From NCBI GenBank assembly GCA_033558025.1, contig JAUCEF010000008.1:1860001-1924000 (forward strand): a stretch of 64,000 nucleotides of DNA. Reading direction: 5' to 3'. This document shows, piece after piece, positions 21,685 through 31,681 of this stretch. The DNA comes from Phytophthora sp. 'mugwort' (Eukaryota; Oomycota; Peronosporomycetes; Peronosporales; Peronosporaceae). Below the pieces are notes generated by a model, which did no database searches, was not told the DNA's origin, and was given only the letters and a program-made list of their open reading frames with translations. A program made the position numbers and the translations under genes. How positions within the stretch are numbered: the first letter of the stretch is position 1; the number at the start of each line of letters is the position of its first letter.

Positions 21685-23711
21685 ATGAGCCCAAATACCA
21701 TGTCGTCTGTGCAAGATACCAAGATCTCCATTGACAAGTTCAACGGCGACAACTTCGCCACCTGGAACCGCTACATGCGTGGCGTGTTCCTGACCAAGTC
21801 GGTATGGAACGTCGTGAACCGGGAGACGACGCCAAGCTTCGCGGACCCGAGGGCCATGGACGACTACGTCAAGTCCAGCAACATCGCGTTCGGTCTGATG
21901 TTGCTCCACATGAATGCGGACTACCACCATGTGGTCGACGACTGCGAAGAAGCCTGGGTGGCCTGGACGCGTCTGCGTTCACTCTACGGGGGGTCACAGA
22001 AGGCTGGTCGTATCTACCTGAAGCGCCAGCTCTTCAGCATGGAGATGGCAGAAGGCGGCAATGTGCTTCATCATTGCAACGAAGTCCTCAACATCAGCGC
22101 CAAGCTCAGCAGCATCGGCGCCAAGATGGAGGATGAAGACGTGGCAATCTGCCTGTTACGGAGTCTGCCCAAGAGTTTCGAGAACGTGGTTCTCAACTTG
22201 GAGATGAGCAACGCAGAGCTGCGCACTCAAGACGTGATCAAGGTGCTCACGAACGAGCACATCAAGCGGCAGGGCGAGAAGACTGCTCAGGTGAAGATTG
22301 AAGACACTGCAAGGGCCTTCAATGCCGAGCGTGAAAGCCGCCACTGCACTTACTGCAGGAAATCGGGACACGTCGTGGACAAGTGCTGGACCAAGCAAAA
22401 GGGATGACAATCGAGGTGCACGACGTGGCCGGTCTGGTCGCGGTGCGAACAATGTCCAATGGCGTGACGACAGCGATGATGACTTCATCGCGTTTGCGGT
22501 CTCTATGGAGTGTGGTATCTCCAAGACCAACAAGTTTCAAGGCTCATGGGCCATCGACAGTGGTGCCACGCACCACATCTGCAATGACAAGAATAAGTTT
22601 GTCAACATCAAGGCATGCGACGAAGGTGAACTGACTGTCGCAAACGGCAATACTGCCAAGATCAAGGGAGTTGGAACGGTCATGCAGCGCGTCACCTTGC
22701 CTAATGGTGGCGAACGCGACATCCACGTTCAAGACGCGCTCTACGTACCAAGTATGAACAAGAATCTGCTTTCGGTACCCCAGATCAACCGAAGCGGACA
22801 GTTCAAGGTGGTGTTTGATGGAGCAGAAATGCACATCGCACACAAGACGTCGAAAAAGATCGTGGCTTCCGCGGACCTGATCGACGGTCTCTACTGGCTC
22901 CGGGTGCCAAGTTTCGCTGCGAATTCGGTGACCGATGTATCGATCAACGCGGTCGATCTTCATGCACGTATGGGTCACGCACCCAGCGACGTTATTCGGA
23001 AGATGGTCTCAAGTGGCATGGTCACGGGTGCCAAGAGGCCGACATCGTCAAAGAACTCAAGCCAGTGTCGCGGGTGCCAACAAGGAAAAATGGTGCAAAA
23101 GCCCTTCCCAAGCAACCCGAACAAGCCCAAGTACAAGCCGTTCGAGTTCCTTCACTTTGATATTTGTGGACCCATGGAGGAAGAGTCGCTGGGTGGCAGT
23201 CGCTACTTGCTGCTTCTCACGGACGAAGCCAGCAGCTGCATGACGGGATTCTGCTTGCAAGCCAAGTCGGAAAGCGAAGGCTGCTTGCGTCGCTTCATTA
23301 CCAAGGTGGAGAAGCAATTCGATGCCAAGGTGAAGTTTGTGCGGCATGATGGAGCCAAAGAGTTCGCGACCAACTCGCTCAAGACTTTCTACGAAGACCA
23401 CGGCATCGAAGTCCAGCCCACGGTTCGGTATGCGCACCAAACCAACGCAACTGCTGAGCGCGCCAACCGAACCATCGTGACTATCGGCCGCAGTATGCTT
23501 CACTACGCTGGCTTGGACAAGACGTTCTGGGCGGAAGCGGCAATGACGGCCATTTACATCAAGAATCGTCTGCCGTCTCCGAAGTCGCCCGACAAAACTC
23601 CGTTCGAAATCATCTACAAGTCCAAGCCCAACGTTAAGCACATGCGGATCTTCGGGTGCAAGGCCTATATCTTGACGCCGAAGGAGAAGCGACTCAAGTG
23701 GGATCCCAAAG
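21685..23711 (+). pseudogene. gag-pol 5' part (family C), gag and pol in different frames
   Basis: Gag runs from the primer-site ATG (21685) for about 240 codons, through the CCHC knuckle ([14 protein letters not shown]), and stops at TGA near 22405. Pol lies in the +1 frame, open across the overlap from 22298. It carries protease (AIDSGATHH), GAG-pre-integrase (LHARMGHAP) and integrase (HFDICGP, RHDGAKE, NATAERAN), to 23711. The Asn-Ala in NATAER replaces the usual Asn-Gly. The frame change could be a deletion, or a Ty1-like programmed +1 shift; no second C gag is available here for comparison. RT and RNase H are missing. Confidence 0.85.
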
Positions 23712-24054
23712 TATTGAGGGTTGCCAGGTTTTGGTACTGTGTACCAGTAACCGGTTAACCCGAACCGGTCCAACACGATCCCGCGATGTTTACGGTACGT
23801 TGTTTACGCAACCGATGATTAGACGAGTAGGATGATTGGACGAGTGCGGAGTGTTGGTGATTGGATGCACCAAATGATTGGATGCAGGGCTGCATATCTA
23901 TGTGGTAGACTAGGTAGTGTAAGCTCCGATAAATCAATCACTTTCGAATCTTCCTTCTTCAGCTCAAGTGGTCTTCACTCCGGTCCCCGCACCCAAGTGC
24001 AGAACTCCCTCCGCTCAACCCAAGCCTCGCTTCAAGACCTCAACACCTTTATCA
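23712..24054 (+). repeat. LTR, family B (5' LTR)
   Basis: 343 bp, TATTGAGGG...TTTATCA, nearly identical to 5983-6325. Confidence 0.92.
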
Positions 24055-24058
24055 GGTT

Positions 24059-24506
24059 ATGAGCCCAAGCACCATGTCCTCTGCCCAAGACGTCTCGACC
24101 AAGGTCTCCATCGACAAGTTCAACGGAGACAACTACGCGACGTGGAACCGCTACATGCGTGGCGTGTTCCTGACCAAGTCGACGTGGCATGTGGTGAATC
24201 GGGAAACGTCTCCATCCTTTACGGACTCCCGGGCCAAGGACGAGTATGTCAAGTCGAGCAACATCGCTTTTGGACTGATGTTGCTTCACATGGACGCCGA
24301 CTACCATCATGTGGTCGATGACTGCGAGGAAGCATGGATCGCGTGGACGCGCTTGAAGACGCTGTACGGTGGATCGCAGAAGGCTGGTCGCATCTACCTC
24401 AAGCGACAGCTCTTCAGCATGGAGATGTCGGAAGGCGGCAATGTGTTGCATCATTGCAATGATGTCCTGAACATCAGCGCCAAGCTCAGCAGCATCGGCG
24501 CCAAGC
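24059..24506 (+). pseudogene. gag fragment (family B)
   Basis: About 149 codons of Gag capsid from the primer-site ATG to LSSIGAK, then cut by the D LTR at 24507. The frame is intact as far as it goes. The zinc knuckle and Pol are missing. Confidence 0.9.
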
Positions 24507-24860
24507 AAAAGGCTTGGTCACTTGATGGCAAAATGCAAAGTGATTGATTTAGGTCCTTAGTTCCCAAACTCCTTGCTACCTCTAAGCCTACAGTTCTACC
24601 TACTGGGTACACTCTACTGGATTCTCTACTGGATACTGAGTTACTTCAGCCAATCAGGGAGTGCCACGTAGAGCCCATCATGTACCCACAATCTTGTACC
24701 CACCCATGGCGTAATCGTCCGTGGCGTAAACACCGTCCCATAAACACCGTGACGTAATCTTCGTCTCGTAATCACAGGATGATTGCGATGCCACTGAGTG
24801 AAGGTCATACCGGTATCCTACCGGTATACAGCAGCTGGTCGAGACGTCTCCTTGACAACA
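24507..24860 (-). repeat. LTR, family D (3' LTR)
   Basis: 354 bp, element strand TGTTGTCAAGG...AAGCCTTTT, abutted inside by the purine tract GAGTGGGAG. Confidence 0.92.
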
Positions 24861-27800
24861 CTCCCACTCGACTCGACAGCCTTCAGCGCTTCGATGCCGA
24901 GTTTGCTCCGGAGCACACTGAACTGCGTCGCAGAGATTGGCTTCGTCATGATGTCCGCCAGCATGTCGGTTGTCGAAACATACTGCAGCACCACTTGACC
25001 GTCTTCCACCTTCTCGCGCACGAAATGGTAGCGAATGTCGATGTGCTTGGTGCGCTTGTGGAATTCGGGATTCTTGGCCAACGCGATGGAACCTTGGTTG
25101 TCCTCGTAGATCTTGATTGCTTCATCGCTTGTCATCTCGCCGAGCTCGCACAGGAACACCTTGAGCCACACCGCCTCTTGTGTCGCCTCCGATAGCGCCA
25201 TGTACTCAGCTTCCGTCGAAGACAGCGCCACTGTCCGCTGCTTCTTGCTCCTCCAGCTGATGCATCCGCCATTCATCATGAACGCGTAGCCACTTGTACT
25301 TCTTCTTGACTCGATGTCTCCAGCCCAGTCGGCATCTGAATAGCCTTGGGGTCCGTCGTCGCAGCTCGCTTGAAACTCGATGCCGTGCGTCTTCGTGCCT
25401 TGAATGTACCTGAAGACCCTCTTGAGCGCCTGCCAGTGTGTCGGGCATGGGTCTGCTGCAAACTGGCTGAGAACTCCCACTGCTGCTGCGAGGTCCGGGC
25501 GTGTGCCTACCATGAGATACATGAGGCATCCCACAGCGTTCCGGTATGGCACGTTTACCATGGTCTCGTCGTGCTTGCAGCCGCCCTCGCACATGGCCTT
25601 GGTCAGCTTGAGGCCCGGATCCTGTGGCGTCTTAACAGGGTTGCTCTTCTCCATGTTGAACTTCTCCAGAATGTTTTTCGCAAACTTGGTTTGCCGCATC
25701 GACACCTTCCCTGTCGTCATATCTTGATCGATTTCCATGCCGAGGAAGTACTTGAGGTGGCCCAGGTCCGTCATCTCGAAACGGTCACTGAGCGCCTTCT
25801 TCGTCGACTTGAGCAGCTTGTCGTTGTTACTTGCGAGGATCAGGTCGTCGACATATAGCGCCACGAAGATCATGTCTTGGTCGTCACGCTTGAAGTAGAT
25901 GCAGTGGTCAGACTCGCACTTCTTGAACCCTAGCTTGAGCATGAGGTCGTCGATGGTCTTGTTCCACATCCGCGGCGACTGCTTCAAACCGTAAAGAGAC
26001 CGCTTGAGCTGACAGACATAGTCCGGGTGCTTTTCATCGATGTAGCCGTCCGGCTGTGCCATGTAGATGTCTTCGTCTAACAAACCGTTCAGGAAAGCTG
26101 TCTTGACATCCATCTGGTGCACCATGAGATTGTACTTGGCCGCCAGACTGAGCAGGATCCTGATCGACGTGAACTTGGCCACTGGCGCGAAAGTCTCGTC
26201 GTAGTCGATGCCGTACTTCTGCGAAAATCCCTTGGCCACCAGGCGCGCCTTGAACCGTTCGATCTCTCCAGCCTGGTTCTCCTTCACACGGAACACCCAT
26301 CGGTTGCCGATTGCCTTGCGTCCTTTTGGCAGCGGCACGAGGATCCACGTCTCGTTCTTGCGGAGCGACTCGACCTCCGAGTCACACGCCTCCTTCCACT
26401 TGACTGCGTCGCTGGATTCCATCGCCGACTTGAACGTGGTCGGCATTTCTCCCACTGAATTCACGACGTATGCAGCTTCGAAGTCTTGACTTTCTTGAGC
26501 CGCAGCCGACATTTCGTCCAGAGTCAGGTGTCGACTCTGCCGCTTGGCACTTGGAACTTCCACAGCTTCTTCCAGCGACTGCGTCCGCGGGTGTCGCTTG
26601 CTGCCTGGTTCAAAACCTTCGTCCCGCGCTGCTTCTTCGTCTTCTTCTTCTTTGTCGTCTTCATCCGACTGCAACGAATCTTGATCCGTCGTCTCTTCAT
26701 CTTGAATGACCACCACCTCCCTCTGATGGTAGTCACGTCTCCCACTGTCGAAGACGTCTTCCATAAACTGCGCGTCGCGGCTCACCAGCACGCGACCGCT
26801 CTTGGTCTCTTCGAAACGGTACGCTTTCTCATGCTCCGAGTATCCCAGGAACCGACAGCGCACCGACCGAGCGTCAAACTTGGTGCGCTTCTCCTTCGGC
26901 ACGTGCACGTACGCGTGGCAACCGAACACCTTGAGGTTCGCTAGCAGCGGTTTCTTGCCTGTCCAAACCTGGTGCGGCGACTTGTCGTGGTTGATGGCAC
27001 GCGTCGGACACCGATTACGGAGGAACGTAGCTGTCACGACAGCTTCACCCCAATACGTCTTGGGCAATCCAGCATGTTCCAGCATGCAACGCGCACACTC
27101 CACCAACGTCCGGTTCATGCGCTCGGCGACTCCGTTCAGCTGAGGCGTGTATGGCGGCGTGAACTTCTGCATGATACCACGGTCCGCACAGAACTTGGCC
27201 ATCTCACCCGAAGTGTACTCGCCGCCGTTGTCGCTCCGCAGCATTTTCACGCGCTTGCCAGTCTGGGTCTCAGCTAGCGCGACGAATTGCGCGAACTTGT
27301 CGGCCACCTCGGACTTGTTGCGCAGCAAGTACACCACACAGAAGTGCGACTTGTCATCGATAAACGTGACAAAATAGCGCTTGCCTCCAAAGGTCGGCGT
27401 CTGCATGGGACCGCATACAGCACTGTGTACGACTTCTAGCACTTGCTTGGCACGGTTTGGCGACGTCTTCATGTAGCTTACTCGCGTTTGCTTGCCGAGT
27501 GAGCATCCGTCGCATAACTCCCACTGCTTCACCGACGCCATATCGATACCAACACCGTAGCCCTTCTTGACGATGGCGTCTAGACCGCCATGGCCGATGT
27601 GACCAAGTCGAAGATGCCAGAGGTACGACGTGGTGTCCCCTTGGCGATCATTCGAACTTGCCGCATTGGCCTCGTCAGGCATCATCGGAGTCATGCACAG
27701 CTTGAACAGCCCTTTGCCCTCACGAGCGCCGAGCTTCCACTTGAGACTCTTCGTTTCAGCGAAGCACCCGTCGCTCTCGAAGATAACTGGCCCGACGTCC

Positions 27801-28178
27801 TTAGTGAACCGACCAACCGAAAACAGGTTGCGCGACAGCTTCGGAATGTGCCACACGTTCGTGAGTACACCCTTCTTCATGCCACGCGGGGTCTTCATCG
27901 ACATCACAATGTCGCCGGTCCCCACAGCCTGAACCACACCGTCGTCCGCGAGATGCACGTCCACCGGAGAGATCTTCTTGTAGTTCTTCATGTACTCCTT
28001 CGAGTACGTCATGTGCTGCGTCGCACCCGAGTCGACCAGCCACACTCCATTCGACTTGGAGGCACCCGTGTTACCACCAACCGAGAAGAGGAAGTCGCCA
28101 GAGTCATCTTCACTCTGCGCGACATTCGCTCGTTGCGGCCTCTGCCGCTCCGCGTTCTCGCGGATTCGCACCGGACAC
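24818..28178 (-). pseudogene. pol part of a split family D gag-pol, integrase active-site Asp changed to Ala
   Basis: The downstream exon-like half of a D gag-pol whose gag half is at 37718-38489. The frame is open from the knuckle's last Cys through protease (DSGATQH), GAG-pre-integrase (HLRLGHIGH, CDGCSLGKQ), integrase, acidic linker, reverse transcriptase (YVDDL) and RNase H, with the stop 43 nt inside the 3' LTR. The first integrase Asp (VHSDVCGP in other D copies) is Ala here (VHSAVCGP, near 27419). That residue belongs to the DDE triad, so integrase should be inactive even in the unsplit element. No frameshift or stop is seen. Confidence 0.88.
28174..28178. repeat. Target-site duplication GACAC (partner 37718-37722)
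   Basis: GACAC occurs directly outside both ends of the element 28179-37717. Removing one copy and the insert restores the family D zinc-knuckle codons. It proves the TA...CA ends of the A/B-type LTR. Confidence 0.95.
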
Positions 28179-28519
28179 TGATAAAGGTGTTGAGGTCTTG
28201 AAGCGAGGCTTGGGTTGAGCGGAGGGAGTTCTGCACTTGGGTGCGGGGACCGGAGTGAAGACCACTTGAGCTGAAGAAGGAAGATTCGAAAGTGATTGAA
28301 TTGTTGGAGCTTACACCCTACTGTTATAGACACGCGACCCTGCGTCCTATCACCTAGTGCATCTAATCAACCATCACTCACCGGTGTTCGTCCAATCATC
28401 CTACTCGTCTAATCATCGGTGGCGTAAACAACGTACCGTAAACATCGCGGGATCGTGTTGGACCGGTTCGGGTTAACCGGTTACTGGTACACAGTACCAA
28501 AACCCGGCAACCCTCAATA
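28179..28519 (-). repeat. Mosaic LTR (B U5, A middle, B U3 start), 3' LTR
   Basis: 341 bp. 28179-28297 matches family B; about 28298-28430 matches family A (the GTTGGAGCTTACACCC to GTGGCGTAAAC stretch); about 28431-28519 matches B again. The same mosaic occurs at 37377-37717, so it existed before insertion. Confidence 0.85.
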
Positions 28520-28526
28520 CGCCCCC

Positions 28527-31267
28527 TCAATGCGAACACGCGTGGATTCCGAGGGACGCCGTCAGATCCGTGTGGCGCGGTCCTGGCAGTGCCTTGGTCA
28601 TGATGTCTGCCAGCATGATAGAAGTCTCGCAGTACTCGAGCTTGACTTCGCCGCGCTTGACCTCATCACGGATGTGATGGTACTTGATGTCGATGTGCTT
28701 GGCGCGACCATGGTTCACTGGGTTCTTCGTCATCTTGATGCACGACTGGTTGTCTTCGCGGATCTTGAGCTCGGGTCCAGTCTCGTTGGCAGCCGCCAAA
28801 ATCTCGCATAGCAGGCGATGAATCCACTTGCCTTCTTGGATCGCCAGACTGAGCGCGATGTATTCCGCCTCGCTCGTAGACAGCGAAACACTTGACTGCT
28901 TCTTGCTTCCCCAGCTCACTGGCGCACCCATCAGCATGAACGTGTAGCCGGAAGTCGACTTGCGGTCCGCGAGGTCGCCAGCCCAGTCCGCATCCGAATA
29001 CCCACGAAAGTCGATCTTGTTGCCTGGCTTGAAACAGATTCCATGCGTCTTGGTGCCTTGTAGATAGCGAAAAATGCGCTTGACCGCAACCCAGTGTTCC
29101 TCTTGGGGGTTCTCCATGAAGCGCGATACATAGCCTACTGCGTACGCGATATCCGGGCGAGTAGCAGTCATCAAGTGCATGAGGGCACCCACAGCTTCGC
29201 GAAACGGAGCGTTCACCTTGGTCGCTGCGTCACTTGGAACCAGTCGAGTGCTCATGTCTACCGGACTCACCACAGCCTTGCACTCGTCCATACCGAAACG
29301 CTTCAGGATATCATCCACATAACGCCGCTGGCACATCGTCACGCTGCCGTCCGGGCCATCCACCAGCTCGATTCCAAGGACGAACACACACTTGCCACTG
29401 TCAGTCATTTCGAAGCGTGTCTTGAGGTCGTTCTTCGTGCGTGAGATCAGCTCGGGTGAACTTCCGGTGACCAACACATCGTCCACGTAGACCAGCACGA
29501 GCACACAGTGGCCATCGACAACCTTGATGTAGAGGCACGGGTCGAAGGCTGAAACTTGAAAACCGATAGAACACACGAATTCGTCGAAGGTCTCGTTCCA
29601 TACGCGCGAAGCTTGCTTGAGACCGTAAATCGCCTTCACCAATTCCAGGCAGTCGAAATCACCATCCAGCTCGACGCCTTCAGGAACCACGCAGAACACC
29701 AACTCCTTCATTATCCCGTATAGGAATGCCGTTACCACGTCGAGTTGGTCGAGGGGCCAGTCGAAATACTTGGCGATCGCGATGACCATGCGCAGCGTCA
29801 CGTACTTGACCACGGGCGAGAACGTCTCCGTGTAGTCGATGCCGTACTTCTGCTTGAAACCCTTGGTTACGAGGCGCGCCTTGTACTTCTCGATCGATCC
29901 GTCGGCTTTGCGCTTAATCTTGAACACCCACTTGGTACCGATGGCGCTTTGTCCGCTGGGCAACTTGGCAGCACGAAACACACCACGAAGTCGCATCGAC
30001 TTTAACTCAGCACGAATCGCCTTGCGCTAGTGCAGTTGGTCCGGGCCGTTGACCGCTTCTTGGAATGTCGACGGCTCCGATAAGTCCACGGCTGCTTCGA
30101 CCGCGTTGGCACTTGCACGCCAAAACACAGATGGAGTCGATTCTTCATCTTGGTCTCCAGACTTTTCTTCTTCATCTGCGTCTGTTCGGTGCGAAGGGGA
30201 GTCGTTCGGTGCACTTGCTTCTTCCAGTCCAGGTCGATGACGCACAGCGCGCGGTCTTCTGGCAGCTTCATCTTCGTCACTCGGGCGGCTCTTGCGCTTC
30301 CCTGCCTGTTTGTACTCCGTCTGGCGCGGACCATCATCGTCGATGTCGAGCGAGTCGAAGTCCAGGTCGTCGACATCTTCATCAGAAATCGACGGTGAAA
30401 ATCCAAAGGTTGATTCATCGAAGTTGACATCGCGACTGATGACCACCTGCCCCGCCTCGATGTCATAAAGTCGATACGCCTTGGACACTTCTTCGTAACC
30501 CAGAAACAATCCGGCGCGAGCCTTGGGATCCCACTTGAGTCGCTTCTCCTTCGGAGTCAGGATGTACGTCCGACAGCCGAAAACACGCATGTGCTTCACA
30601 CTCGGCTTGGACTTGTAGACGATCTCGAACGGAGTCTTGTGCTCGATCTTGGGTGACGGCAGGCGGTTCTTCACATAGATGGCCGTCATCGCCGCCTCAG
30701 CCCAGAAACACTTGTCCAGCTTGGCGTGATGCAACATGCTGCGGCCGATCGTGACGATAGTTCGGATGGCTCGCTCTGCCGTGCCGTTGGTCTGGTGCGC
30801 GTACGGAACCGTGGTTTGCTGCTCGATGCCTTCGTCTTCGTAAAAATCCTTGAGCGAGTTAGTCGCAAACTCACGAGCTCCGTCGTGCCGCACAAACTTG
30901 ACCTTCTTGCCGAACTGCGTCTGCACCTTCATGATGTATGTCTTGATGCAGTCTTCACTTTCCGACTTGGCACGCAGACAGAAACCCTTCATGCATCCGC
31001 TGGCTTCGTCCACGATCAGTAGCAGGTACTTGCTGCCGCCAAGCGAGTTTTCCTCCATGGGTCCGCAGATGTCGAAGTGGAGCAGCTCAAATGTGTCGTA
31101 GCGACGCTTGTCACGGTTGCTTGGGAATGGTTTTTGGACCATTTTGCCTTGCTGGCAACCACGACACACACTTGGTCCACTCGACTTGGAAGGTGCTTTC
31201 GCGTCCTTGATCATCTTGGTGTCGACCATCTTGCGAAGAACCTCGATTGGAGCGTGACCCATACGCG
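28527..31267 (-). pseudogene. pol half of a split A/B gag-pol, with a nonsense codon before the reverse transcriptase
   Basis: The downstream half of the gag-pol whose first half is 36073-37372. It carries GAG-pre-integrase from MGHAP, integrase (HFDICGP, RHDGARE, GTAERA), linker, reverse transcriptase (YVDD) and RNase H, and stops at the polypurine tract. A TGG to TAG change (complement of 30027-30029, in DQLHWRK) truncates Pol before the reverse transcriptase. The same TAG occurs in the fragment at 46223-46225. Thr replaces Ala in VTKGFKQ, also shared with that fragment. Confidence 0.88.
31263..31267. repeat. Target-site duplication ACGCG (partner 36068-36072)
   Basis: ACGCG lies directly outside both ends of 31268-36067. 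Joining the flanks restores the [10 protein letters not shown] codons of the host pol. Confidence 0.95.
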
Positions 31268-31335
31268 TGATGAAAGGTATGGATCTTGGACACGAAGCTT
31301 GTACGAAGCGGAGGGAGGGACGTCGCAGACGGCGG
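31268..31335 (-). repeat. 68-bp duplicated LTR end
   Basis: Repeats the first 68 bp of the adjoining LTR with one visible difference (GGTATGG versus GGTGTGG). The piece at 18552-18619 is the same 68 bp. Confidence 0.88.
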
Positions 31336-31674
31336 TGATGAAAGGTGTGGATCTTGGACACGAAGCTTGTACGAAGCGGAGGGAGGGACGTCGCAGACGG
31401 CGGGACCGGAGCGAAGGCACTTGAGGGGTAGAATGAAGATTCGAAAGTGATTGAATTGTTGGAGCTTACACCCTACTGTTATAGACACGCGACCCTGCGT
31501 CCTATCACCTAGTGCATCTAATCAACCATCACTCACCGGTGTTCGTCCAATCATCCTACTCGTCTAATCATCGGTGGCGTAAACAACGTACCGTAAACAT
31601 CGCGGGATCGTGTTGGACCGGTTCGGGTTAACCGGTTACTGGTACACAGTACCAAAACCCGGCAACCCTCAATA
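31336..31674 (-). repeat. Mosaic LTR (A U5 and middle, B U3 start), 3' LTR
   Basis: 339 bp. Family A from the end through the GTGGCGTAAACAAC stretch, then family B (GTACCGTAAACATCG to CCCTCAATA). Matches 35729-36067. Confidence 0.87.
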
Positions 31675-31681
31675 CGCCCCC

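Larger units (their letters stand above)
21324..23711 (+). mobile_element. Family C copia element, 5' part, plus strand
   Basis: 5' LTR 21324-21680, primer site 21681-21694 (GGTTATGAGCCCAA), gag and pol up to the end of integrase. A B element inserts at 23712 (CAAAG 23707-23711). It is the only C copy here with gag. Confidence 0.9.
23712..24506 (+). mobile_element. Family B copia element, 5' part, plus strand
   Basis: LTR 23712-24054, then gag to about 24505, where the D element inserts. The base before the D LTR (C at 24506) is not the one expected from B gag, so this junction is not a clean insertion. Confidence 0.88.
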
